A stretch of DNA of 57,489 nucleotides from Bacteroidota bacterium. GTDB lineage: Bacteria > Bacteroidota > Bacteroidia > UKL13-3. A program made the translations under genes and the position numbers. This document shows, piece after piece, positions 16,123 through 24,402 of this stretch; position 1 is the first letter of the stretch, and each line of letters begins with the position of its first letter. Below the pieces are notes generated by a model. The model did no database searches. It worked only from the letters and a program-made list of their open reading frames with translations, and was not told the DNA's origin. The stretch is taken from assembly GCA_947453415.1 (NCBI GenBank), contig CANGGG010000009.1, positions 1 through 57,489 of the forward strand. Direction: 5' to 3'.

Positions 16123-17400
16123 ATGACCAAAACTGAACTACAACATATAAAAGACAAAGCATTGGATTGGGCTAACCAGTTTGATGTTTGTTTGCTTTTA
16201 AATAATAACGAAAGTATAAATGCTTATGGATTACATGAAATAGAATTTGCTTTAGCCGCTGGTGTAAAACATGCTTGTGTTGGCACTAATCAAGATGATT
16301 TTGAAACTCTCAAAACCTTTAAAAATAATCACAAAAACGAATATTGTTTTGGTTTTTTTACTTACGATTTAAAAAATCAAATAGAGGATTTAAGTTCCAA
16401 TAATTTTGATGGAATTAACTTTCCAAGTTTATATTTTTTTGTTCCTGAGCATGTTTTTATTGTCAATAAAAATGGCGAAATAATTTTCAAAAGTAATTTG
16501 TTTAACAATGTAGAAGAATGGCTTGAAAGCATTGAAAAATATGAACAAACCAGCATTGCGACTAGCAAAAAAACTGTTTTAAAACAACGAGTAAGTAAAG
16601 AAATTTACTCGGAAAATATTGAAAAAATAAAGCAGCATATCATTGCTGGCGATGTGTATGAAATGAATTATTGCATGGAGTTTTATGACGATGATGCATC
16701 CATCAATCCCATAGAAATTTACAAACAATTACAAGAAAAATCGCCAGTGCCGTTTGGAAGTTTTATTAAATATAACGACAAATATTTGGCATGTGCCAGT
16801 CCGGAAAGATTTATTTTAAAGCAAGAAGAAAAATTGTTTTCACAACCCATTAAAGGAACCATTAAACGTAATTTGAATAATGAATCAGAAGACAATCATT
16901 TAAAAGAATTGCTGCTGCATTCAGAAAAAGAGCGTGCCGAAAATTTAATGATTGTAGATTTGGTTAGAAACGATTTGGCGCATTCTTCCAAAACAGGAAC
17001 TGTAAAAGTGGAAGAGCTTTTTGGTATTTATTCGTTTAAGCAAGTTCACCAAATGATTTCAACTGTTTCGAGTGTTATTCATGAAAATACAGATTCGGTT
17101 CAAGCCATAAAAAATGCATTTCCCATGGGCAGCATGACAGGCGCACCAAAAGTAATAGCCATGGAATATATAGAACAATACGAGGCTACCAAACGTGGTC
17201 TTTATAGTGGTGCCGTGGGTTATTTTACACCCAATGGAAATTTTGATTTCAATGTAGTCATTCGTTCTATTCAATACAATGAAAGCAATAAATATTTAAG
17301 TTTAATGGTAGGTGGAGCCATTACATTCGACAGCGTTGCAGCGCATGAATACGATGAATGTTTACTAAAAGCCCAAGCTACTATGCAGGTGTTGCAATAA
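16123..17400 (+). CDS. pabB: Aminodeoxychorismate synthase component I (chorismate-binding)
   Basis: 425 aa. The C-terminal chorismate-binding domain has SPERFILKQ, PIKGTIKR (the PIKGT lysine of PabB), ENLMIVDLVRNDLAHSSKTG, FKQVHQMISTVSS and GSMTGAPKVIAMEYIEQYE, and ends with AHEYDECLLKAQATMQVL. The short, divergent N-terminal half lacks the tryptophan-binding features of TrpE. With an amidotransferase subunit it makes 4-amino-4-deoxychorismate for folate. No pabA or pabC is next to it. It is tightly linked to the asparaginase (6 bp), followed 41 bp later by the WG-repeat gene. Confidence 0.87.
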   Translation: MTKTELQHIKDKALDWANQFDVCLLLNNNESINAYGLHEIEFALAAGVKHACVGTNQDDFETLKTFKNNHKNEYCFGFFTYDLKNQIEDLSSNNFDGINFPSLYFFVPEHVFIVNKNGEIIFKSNLFNNVEEWLESIEKYEQTSIATSKKTVLKQRVSKEIYSENIEKIKQHIIAGDVYEMNYCMEFYDDDASINPIEIYKQLQEKSPVPFGSFIKYNDKYLACASPERFILKQEEKLFSQPIKGTIKRNLNNESEDNHLKELLLHSEKERAENLMIVDLVRNDLAHSSKTGTVKVEELFGIYSFKQVHQMISTVSSVIHENTDSVQAIKNAFPMGSMTGAPKVIAMEYIEQYEATKRGLYSGAVGYFTPNGNFDFNVVIRSIQYNESNKYLSLMVGGAITFDSVAAHEYDECLLKAQATMQVLQ

Positions 17401-17441
17401 ATGTTAATTATTGTTTCAATGAAATCAATATTATTGCACTT

Positions 17442-18575
17442 ATGAAACACATCAGCTATACAATTATATTCATTACACTTTTAAATTTAAGTGCAAGTGC
17501 TCAAAAGCTTTTTCCTATTTTGTTAAAAGACAAATGGGGCTTTATGAACCAAGAAGGAAAAGTAGTAATTACGCCTAAATACGACATTGCGCAAGAGTTT
17601 AATGAAGGTTTTGCGGTGGTTGCCCTAGGCAATCAACCTTGCTTAATCAATGCCTCAGAAAAAAGAATTATTGATACCGGAGTGTATCAGTTCATTTCTA
17701 AATTCAGTGAAGGAAGTTGTGCCGCACGCAATTTTAAAATGCAATGGTTTTATGTAGATGCAACTGGAAAAGTTGCCATGAAATTAGATTCATTTATATA
17801 TGAGGCAAATCCTTTTCACAATGGATTATCAAGGGTTAGCAGACAAATGGATGAAGTTTCAAAGAGATATTATATTGATGTAACTAGCCTTGCTTACCGA
17901 TTTGCTTATATAAAATCCGATGGTAAATATGCCTGTGATTTTATATATAGAGATGCTGAAAATTTTGAAAATAACTTGGCAAGGGTTAAAGAAAATAACA
18001 TGACTTATTTGATAGACAATACCTTTACTAAAAAATGTAAAGAAACTACCGAAATAGGAAAGTTCAATGAAGGAATTGCTGTTTTTATTGACAATGGAAA
18101 GTTTGGCTACATGAACGATAAAGGCGAAATAATTATTCCTGCACAATATGATTATGCAAGTATGTTTAACAATGGATTGGCTGAAGTTGAAATTCAGAAA
18201 AAAGTATGTTTTATTAATACTACTGGAGTAAAACAATTTGAACCAACATTTGAAGAATTACGTCCGTATGCAGAAGGATTTGCAGGTTTTAAAATGTTTG
18301 ACAAAATGGGAAAAGCAAAATACGGATTCATTAATGGAAAAGGAGAAATGATGATGCAGCCATTTTACGATGAAGTGGCTTACTTTGCCAATGGATTATG
18401 CCCTGTAAGAAAAGGCAGTAAATGGGGAGCCATTAACAAAGAAGGCAAATTGGTGTTGAAATTAGACTTTGATTTTGTTGGAACTTTTGAAGACGGTGTA
18501 GCCGAAATTATTTACAATGACATTTCACTTTACGCTGACTTAAGAGGAAATATTTTACCTGTTTGGGATAAGTAA
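17442..18575 (+). CDS. Secreted WG-repeat protein
   Basis: 377 aa from the ATG at 17442. I prefer this start because it opens a clean signal peptide (MKHISYTIIFITLLNLSASAQ); a longer in-frame start at 17358 would overlap pabB and bury the signal. The mature protein is built of WG-type repeats, each with a 'KxGFxNxxGxxxIxxxYDxxxxFxxGxAxV' pattern: DKWGFMNQEGKVVI, GKFGYMNDKGEIII, AKYGFINGKGEMMM, SKWGAINKEGKLVL. WG repeats are thought to mediate binding; ligands are mostly unknown. It is followed after 6 bp by the 1200-aa repeat protein, and the pair probably acts together at the cell surface. Confidence 0.82.
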   Translation: MKHISYTIIFITLLNLSASAQKLFPILLKDKWGFMNQEGKVVITPKYDIAQEFNEGFAVVALGNQPCLINASEKRIIDTGVYQFISKFSEGSCAARNFKMQWFYVDATGKVAMKLDSFIYEANPFHNGLSRVSRQMDEVSKRYYIDVTSLAYRFAYIKSDGKYACDFIYRDAENFENNLARVKENNMTYLIDNTFTKKCKETTEIGKFNEGIAVFIDNGKFGYMNDKGEIIIPAQYDYASMFNNGLAEVEIQKKVCFINTTGVKQFEPTFEELRPYAEGFAGFKMFDKMGKAKYGFINGKGEMMMQPFYDEVAYFANGLCPVRKGSKWGAINKEGKLVLKLDFDFVGTFEDGVAEIIYNDISLYADLRGNILPVWDK

Positions 18576-18581
18576 AATTTC

Positions 18582-21500
18582 ATGTATTTAAAAACCATTA
18601 AATATATTGTTTTATTATACTTCCTAGTTTTTGGACTTCAATTATACGCCCAAACCGATTCCGTTTTAAATAACCAAATGAGGTTTGACTTTGGTATAGT
18701 GCGTGATAAAAACAGACATATTTGGCCTTTAATTCATAAACACAAAACCAAAGAATACAAAGACCTTCAACTATTATTTACCATTTATAGGAAATATAGA
18801 TCATACGAAATTCCTTATAAACACAGTCATTTACTTCCGTTTTATTGGTACGATAGCAGTGCTGCAAAAAAAGATTTAAAAATAGGTACCTTATATTACC
18901 CAAGTTTATTCAGGATAATAAACGATACCGCAACCAAAAGCAAAACATACCGATTTGCGGAACTTGCTCCTGAAATTAATTTACTCAACATTACCAAATC
19001 GAAAACAGGACTATTTACCCAAAATAACCTATTCTTTTTTATATGGAGTAAAAATGATGTTTTAAAAAACAAAAATTATTTTATTGTCTTCCCAATTTAC
19101 TGGTATTACCATAATAAATACAGAACTACGAATACACTATTTCCATTTTATAGGTATGTAAATATAAACGATAGAAAAGAGAAAAATTTATCGTTTTATC
19201 CTGGATTGTATTTTTATAAAAAAGAAAATAATACCACCCGACATTCTTTAGCGTTATTATTTTACCATAAAAAATATGAACGGCAAGGAACAAGCGAATA
19301 CGCAAGTAAAACAGTGCTTTTCCCTTTGTTGTTTAGCAATAACAATGCAGCTTTCACCAAATTTACTTTGTTCCCTTTTGTTCATTTCGATCAAACAAAA
19401 GATACTAAATGGCCAGTTTCAAACTTGGTAATTACACCTTTGTTTTGGCACCAACATAAGAATCAATACAAACGAAATTTTTTGTTCCCTGTTTATTACA
19501 GTGCTGTTAGCAATGATTTTAAAAAGAAATATTTCATTCCTTTTGTTTTTTATAATCGAAACTATGCTGATACCAATTTAAGCGTTTTTCCATTATTTTA
19601 TAGCGGTAAAAATTATCAAAACAACTACCACACGCTAATACCCTTTTATTTTTACAATAACGATTTTATAAACAAGGAAAAAACACTTGCCATTACGCCC
19701 TTTTATTGGCAAACTAAATGGGGAAATTATAAAAGTCAATTGCTGTTTCCAATATGGTATAAAAAGGAATTTGAAACTAAATTTGATACTTTTTTCATGC
19801 AAAACTTTATTCCATTTGTATTTTACAAAAAATCAAATAACGAAATGAGTTTGACAGTTTTTCCGTTTTATTCTAAAAAGATAGATGGGATATTAATTAA
19901 AGATACCACCACATATATTTTCCCTAACTATATCAATTATAAAAACAGTAGCAATCATTTCAGTACTTTATTGCCATTATATTATAGTTACAAAAGCAGC
20001 TATAAAAATTTAAAATTATTGCTTCCAATTTGGATGCATAAAATCAAATTTAACCATTACGATACCAATTACACCGATGTACTTTTCCCTTTTTATTTCT
20101 CAAAAACGGAGAGTCATTATAAACACCGAATATTGTTTCCAATTATTTGGAAATACCAATCAGATTATTTCAAAAATATAACTGTTTTTCCCTTTTATCA
20201 TAACTATCAACACCGCAAATACAACTACCAGCTTAATGCTTATTCGCCTTTTGTTTGGCGGCTTAAGACCAACAATAAAAATAAATACATTGTGTTTCCT
20301 TTAGTTTGGACCGATAAGCGAATACTTAAATACGACACCCTAAAAAACACAGTTATTTTTCCTATTTATTGGAGTTATAAAAGTAATTTTTACCATAATA
20401 AAGTATTGTTCCCAGTAATTTGGAGTTATAAAAATAAGGAGCGAAAATCGTTTACATTTTTTCCATTATTTCATTATGACAAATTTGGAAAAGATAGCTT
20501 TGCAGTTAAACACCTTGCTTTGTATCCGATATTTTATAAAACTAAAAGTTTAGGTTATAACAAAACAACATGCTTTCCTTTATATTTTGCAAAGCAAACA
20601 AAGAACGAAAATAACAAAGTATTGTTTCCTATTTGGTACAATTACAAAAACAAAATAGATACCACTAGAATTGTATTTCCGTTTTATTTAAAATATAAAA
20701 GTATTGGATACAAAATAATGGCCCTCACTCCTATTTACTGGCATGTTAATGGGCCGAATTTTACTAAAAATGTTGTTTTTCCATTATGGTGGAGTAAAAC
20801 TGATTCCATAGAAAAAACCCGAACATTATTTCCATTTATCCATTACCAAGACAGTGCAAATGGCTATACTAAATCGTTTGGAATAGTTCCATTTTATTGG
20901 TATTTTAAAGAAAAAACTTATACCAGTAAATTATTATTTCCCTTGTGGTTCAACAAAACAGAAACTGGTAAAAATGCGTATCAATCAAACTTTATAACAC
21001 CTTGTATATACAGTTATAAAAGTAAAACCTATAACGAATTCAATATTTATCCATTGGTGTATTCAAGTAAATCGACTGATTTAAAATCGTTTGTATTTGC
21101 ACCATTTTATTTCCGTGAAAAGAAGTTTGAAATAAATAAAATTTCTCAAAGAACCATGCTAACACCTTTTGTTTGGATCAATAAAGATTCCTCACAATAC
21201 GAAACCAAAAACCGATTTAGAATTTTACCCATTTATTGGAATTGGAGGAGTAAATCTAATGGTAGTAATAATAATTATAACAGTTACCAACCTATTGCAA
21301 GTTCAGTAAATTTTGTGATGCCATTGTTTTTAAACTACAAATCAGAAATGAAGCACCGGAAAAACAATTTCAAAATGTTATTCCCAATATTTTTTAATAT
21401 AAAAAACTCGAACGAATTTGGTTACGATAAATTTAAGTTATTTTCTATTGTTCCATTTTACCTTAAAAGCAACGATTCATTGAATAAAATTGTAGGCATT

Positions 21501-22184
21501 ACTCCCTTTTTCTGGAAAATTAATAATGTAAAAAAAGATCAACATTTGCTTTGGCCAATTTATAATTACAATGTACAAAAAAACAATACCAGGTTCAATA
21601 TTGCATACATTCTTTACAGAAGTCAGCAAACTGAAAAGATGCGTTCATGGAATGTGTTTTGGCCTATTATTCAACAAATCAAAGGCAGTCATTATAGCTA
21701 TTTCCATATTGCTCCAATTGTTTGGTATAAAAAATCGGACAGCATGAATTATTTTTCTATTCAACCGTTATTGTTTAGTCAGAAAACAAATAAATTCAAG
21801 CGTTTTCAGTTGCTATGGCAATTATATAGTTACAAGAATAATTTTGGCTTTAAAACATCACACGGCTTTTTATGGAATGCTTTTTATCATTCAAATTATA
21901 AAAACGGTGACTTTGAAACCAGGTTTTTATATAAAGTATTTGCTCAAGTAAATAAAGACAGCTGCACTGAAAAAATTCTGTTCCCTTTTTATAATATCCA
22001 AAAACAAAAGAATGGAGATTATTACAAAGCTTATTTTTTCAATCTTTATCAGAAATCAAAAACACAAGTACCCAATACCAGCGAATATTATTTAGAAGAA
22101 AAAGTGCTTTGGTATATTCGTTTGCGCAGTAATTTTAATTACTTAAAACAAAAAGGGGTAATTAATAACAGGAAGTTTAAGTAG
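18582..22184 (+). CDS. Giant secreted protein made of short Pro/aromatic repeats
   Basis: 1200 aa. Signal peptide at 1-24 (IVLLYFLVFGLQLYAQ). Nearly all the rest consists of roughly 50 copies of a degenerate 20-25 residue unit whose core is hydrophobic-hydrophobic-F/I/T-P-hydrophobic-aromatic-W/F-x-Y-K. Examples: LFPIYWSYK, LFPVIWSYK, VFPFYHNYQ, LFPLWFNKT, ITPFFWKIN, FIPFVFYNRN. Units alternate with polar, Lys/Asn-rich connectors. Each core would make one or two beta-strands, so a beta-solenoid or large multi-strand barrel is plausible. No catalytic motif, T9SS sorting domain or clear membrane helix is seen. I do not recognise a named family. It lies 6 bp after the WG-repeat gene, likely in the same transcript. 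Confidence 0.85.
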   Translation: MYLKTIKYIVLLYFLVFGLQLYAQTDSVLNNQMRFDFGIVRDKNRHIWPLIHKHKTKEYKDLQLLFTIYRKYRSYEIPYKHSHLLPFYWYDSSAAKKDLKIGTLYYPSLFRIINDTATKSKTYRFAELAPEINLLNITKSKTGLFTQNNLFFFIWSKNDVLKNKNYFIVFPIYWYYHNKYRTTNTLFPFYRYVNINDRKEKNLSFYPGLYFYKKENNTTRHSLALLFYHKKYERQGTSEYASKTVLFPLLFSNNNAAFTKFTLFPFVHFDQTKDTKWPVSNLVITPLFWHQHKNQYKRNFLFPVYYSAVSNDFKKKYFIPFVFYNRNYADTNLSVFPLFYSGKNYQNNYHTLIPFYFYNNDFINKEKTLAITPFYWQTKWGNYKSQLLFPIWYKKEFETKFDTFFMQNFIPFVFYKKSNNEMSLTVFPFYSKKIDGILIKDTTTYIFPNYINYKNSSNHFSTLLPLYYSYKSSYKNLKLLLPIWMHKIKFNHYDTNYTDVLFPFYFSKTESHYKHRILFPIIWKYQSDYFKNITVFPFYHNYQHRKYNYQLNAYSPFVWRLKTNNKNKYIVFPLVWTDKRILKYDTLKNTVIFPIYWSYKSNFYHNKVLFPVIWSYKNKERKSFTFFPLFHYDKFGKDSFAVKHLALYPIFYKTKSLGYNKTTCFPLYFAKQTKNENNKVLFPIWYNYKNKIDTTRIVFPFYLKYKSIGYKIMALTPIYWHVNGPNFTKNVVFPLWWSKTDSIEKTRTLFPFIHYQDSANGYTKSFGIVPFYWYFKEKTYTSKLLFPLWFNKTETGKNAYQSNFITPCIYSYKSKTYNEFNIYPLVYSSKSTDLKSFVFAPFYFREKKFEINKISQRTMLTPFVWINKDSSQYETKNRFRILPIYWNWRSKSNGSNNNYNSYQPIASSVNFVMPLFLNYKSEMKHRKNNFKMLFPIFFNIKNSNEFGYDKFKLFSIVPFYLKSNDSLNKIVGITPFFWKINNVKKDQHLLWPIYNYNVQKNNTRFNIAYILYRSQQTEKMRSWNVFWPIIQQIKGSHYSYFHIAPIVWYKKSDSMNYFSIQPLLFSQKTNKFKRFQLLWQLYSYKNNFGFKTSHGFLWNAFYHSNYKNGDFETRFLYKVFAQVNKDSCTEKILFPFYNIQKQKNGDYYKAYFFNLYQKSKTQVPNTSEYYLEEKVLWYIRLRSNFNYLKQKGVINNRKFK

Positions 22185-22319
22185 TAACGCCATCAATAAT
22201 TATTTGTCATGTAGTAGGCATCTCCTTTCCATGGAAATCTTCATGGAATTTAGCTTTCACCTTTTTTCTTCTTACTTTTTTCATTGACAAAAAAGTAAGC
22301 AATCCTGCAAGGCAGGACA

Positions 22320-22389
22320 GACAATAAAAAGCTACCCTCCCACAAGGCTTGAAGCACGGCCCGATTTATTGTCAGGCCAACGCTCGCCA
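22320..22389. repeat. 70-bp dispersed element, copy 1
   Basis: Begins GACAATAAAAAGCTACCCTC and ends GGCCAACGCTCGCCA. A second copy at 49630-49699 differs at two bases. GACAATAAA and TTTATTGTC form inverted ends within it. GC-rich compared with its surroundings. It is preceded in both places by a degenerate stretch beginning 'tttttcttcttt'. Confidence 0.9.
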
Positions 22390-22479
22390 AATGACAAACA
22401 TTGCCTGAGGTTGGTGTTTTCAATAACCTATGCGTTAACTTGGTCGGTAAAAACACCGACCATAGGCAATAGTTTAACC

Positions 22480-22545
22480 TATTTGTCCTCGGTTGGTGTC
22501 CTCTCCAATCGAATATGTGGATTGGTGATGACACCAAACACGGGC
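22480..22545. repeat. Inverted pair of GGTTGGTGTCCTC repeats
   Basis: GGTTGGTGTCCTCTCCAATC and, a few bases on, GGATTGGTGATGACACCAAA in the opposite sense, both related to the tandem units after guaA. The 472-bp gap 22185-22656 contains these repeats, the 70-bp element and a promoter, but no credible gene. Confidence 0.75.
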
Positions 22546-22613
22546 AAAAGTATTTAACTAATAACAACAAATCTCCTTTTCCTTTCCACCAAATTCCTAC
22601 TTTCCAATAATGG

Positions 22614-22650
22614 TTTTGATATATTTATCGAACAAAAAACTATACTTTTG
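22614..22650 (+). promoter_or_regulatory. Candidate mnmE promoter
   Basis: TTTTG at 22614-22618 and TACTTTTG at 22643-22650 fit the Bacteroidota -33 TTG / -7 TAnnTTTG promoter with 24 bp between the boxes, a little long. The -7 box lies 6 bp before the ATG at 22657, implying a very short leader. Confidence 0.5.
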
Positions 22651-22656
22651 CGGTTC

Positions 22657-24072
22657 ATGAGTAATTATTTAAGAAGCGATTTAAACGACACCATTTGTGC
22701 TTTAGCAACTCCCGAAGGCATTGGAGCCATAGGCGTAATAAGAATTAGTGGGGGTAACGCCATTGACATTGTAAACCATGTTTTTAAAGGAAAAAACCTT
22801 GCATCGCAGGCAACGCATACCGCTCATTTTGGAAGAATCATTGATGCTTCTAATATAGAAAATCCTAAGATTATAGATGAAGTATTGGCCACTATTTTTG
22901 TAGCACCAAAATCATACACAGGTGAAAATACGGTAGAAATTAGTTGCCATGGTTCGGCTTATATTCAACAACAAATTTTACAACTATTTATAAAAAATGG
23001 TGCGCGTTCGGCCAAGCCTGGTGAATTTACCATGCGCGCGTTTTTAAATAAAAAACTCGACTTAACACAAGCCGAAGCCGTAGCTGATTTAATAGCCAGT
23101 AATAGCGAAGCCAGTCACCAAACTGCCATGACACAAATGCGTGGTGGCTTTTCGAGTCAGATTACAGATTTACGCGAACGATTGGTGAACTTTGCTTCCT
23201 TGATAGAACTTGAATTAGATTTTGGGGAAGAAGATGTAGAATTTGCCAGTAGGCCGCAACTAAAAGATTTAGTTCAAAACATTTTAAATTTGGTGCAATC
23301 GTTATTGCAATCGTTCAAATATGGAAATGCCATTAAGAATGGAATTCCAACGGTTATAGTTGGAAAACCCAATGCTGGAAAATCAACTTTACTGAATGCT
23401 TTGATAAACGATGAAAGAGCCATTGTAAGCCACATAGCAGGTACCACACGCGATACCATAGAAGAAACATTTATCATTGATGGCATTTTATTTCGCTTAA
23501 TTGATACCGCAGGTATTAGAAAAAATACGACTGATGCCATTGAAACCATAGGTATTGAACGTACTTTTGAAAGCATTAATAAAGCAAGTATTGTTATTTA
23601 TTTATTTGATGCAAGCACCACCACTGAGGAAGAATTAAAAACAGAATTGGATGCATTGATTAGTCACCATGCGGTGGTAATTCCTGTTGGTAATAAAATT
23701 GATTTATTGGCTGAAAACAAAAACGATATTCTTGATTCATTTATTGCCAGCAGCAACCAAGCGAAGCCAATATTTGTAAGTACCTTACAAAAAAATAATT
23801 TGACAGCATTGAACCAAAAATTAATTGAAATAATTAGAGGAGATGCAGTTAAAAACGATGTAATTATAACCAATATGCGCCATTATGAAGCCTTGTTAAA
23901 TACATCAAACTCATTGCAAGATGTATTAACGGGAATGGACATGCAACAAACAGGCGATTTATTGGCATTTGACATTCGCAAAGCAATTTTTCACCTTGGT
24001 GAGATAGTTGGGGATATATCAAGTGACGACTTATTAGCCAATATATTTAGCAAGTTCTGTATCGGAAAGTAA
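22657..24072 (+). CDS. mnmE: tRNA modification GTPase MnmE
   Basis: 471 aa from the ATG at 22657 (a TTG 9 bp upstream is less likely). With MnmG it installs the carboxymethylaminomethyl group on U34 of certain tRNAs. Domains: N-terminal folate-binding domain (DTICALATPEGIGAIGVIRI), helical domain, and an inserted Ras-like GTPase with G1 GKPNAGKS near 236, G2 GTTRDT, G3 DTAG and G4 NKID. The C-terminal FCIGK carries the conserved cysteine. It stands between repeat-rich spacer and its own terminator. The last 18 bp (24055-24072) resemble the integration site used by SGI1-type islands. Confidence 0.96.
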   Translation: MSNYLRSDLNDTICALATPEGIGAIGVIRISGGNAIDIVNHVFKGKNLASQATHTAHFGRIIDASNIENPKIIDEVLATIFVAPKSYTGENTVEISCHGSAYIQQQILQLFIKNGARSAKPGEFTMRAFLNKKLDLTQAEAVADLIASNSEASHQTAMTQMRGGFSSQITDLRERLVNFASLIELELDFGEEDVEFASRPQLKDLVQNILNLVQSLLQSFKYGNAIKNGIPTVIVGKPNAGKSTLLNALINDERAIVSHIAGTTRDTIEETFIIDGILFRLIDTAGIRKNTTDAIETIGIERTFESINKASIVIYLFDASTTTEEELKTELDALISHHAVVIPVGNKIDLLAENKNDILDSFIASSNQAKPIFVSTLQKNNLTALNQKLIEIIRGDAVKNDVIITNMRHYEALLNTSNSLQDVLTGMDMQQTGDLLAFDIRKAIFHLGEIVGDISSDDLLANIFSKFCIGK

Positions 24073-24116
24073 CAGCGCAAAACAAACAACATACATTTTT
24101 ATAGCAAAAAACTACT

Positions 24117-24141
24117 AAGCCCTTATAAACAGGGCTTTTTT
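24117..24141 (+). terminator. Rho-independent terminator of mnmE
   Basis: AAGCCC / GGGCTT stem with an 8-9 nt loop followed by T6, 45 bp after the stop. Confidence 0.85.
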
Positions 24142-24173
24142 GCGTTTATACTATTGGTTTGTTTATATTTATT

Positions 24174-24400
24174 ATTTGTTTATTTAGGGTGAATTTGTAC
24201 CTTATTTGTACCTAAAAATAGTGCTAAACTTTTGGCTGCAGTTTATTTTAATTTTATTCCGCTCCAACTCGCATCTTGCGAATAAAGTTAATGTATATTC
24301 TCCGGCTGATTAATACTTTAAAAAGATAGAAAAAATAATTGGGCGAGAAGCATAAAAAACTCAAACTCGCATGTTGCGAGCGAGTGCTGACAAACCCAGT
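24174..24400. other. Gene-free spacer with short direct and inverted repeats
   Basis: Contains a direct repeat TTTGTACCTTA/TTTGTACCTAA (24192-24213), and an ACTCGCAT-type motif at 24267 and 24365, the second forming the hairpin CTCGCA-TGT-TGCGAG. It also contains CTCCGGCTGAT near 24300, which recurs near 49533 and 57207. The 330 bp between mnmE and the GH18 gene hold no ORF I would accept. Confidence 0.6.
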
Positions 24401-24402
24401 AG

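Noticed and set aside
17358..17441. Upstream start for the WG-repeat gene
   Set aside because: It would overlap pabB by 43 bp and place a polar extension before an evident signal peptide starting at 17442.
22250..22570. 106-aa minus-strand frame between the repeat protein and mnmE
   Set aside because: It lies wholly inside dispersed repeats (70-bp element and GGTTGGTG units) and has no protein-like features.
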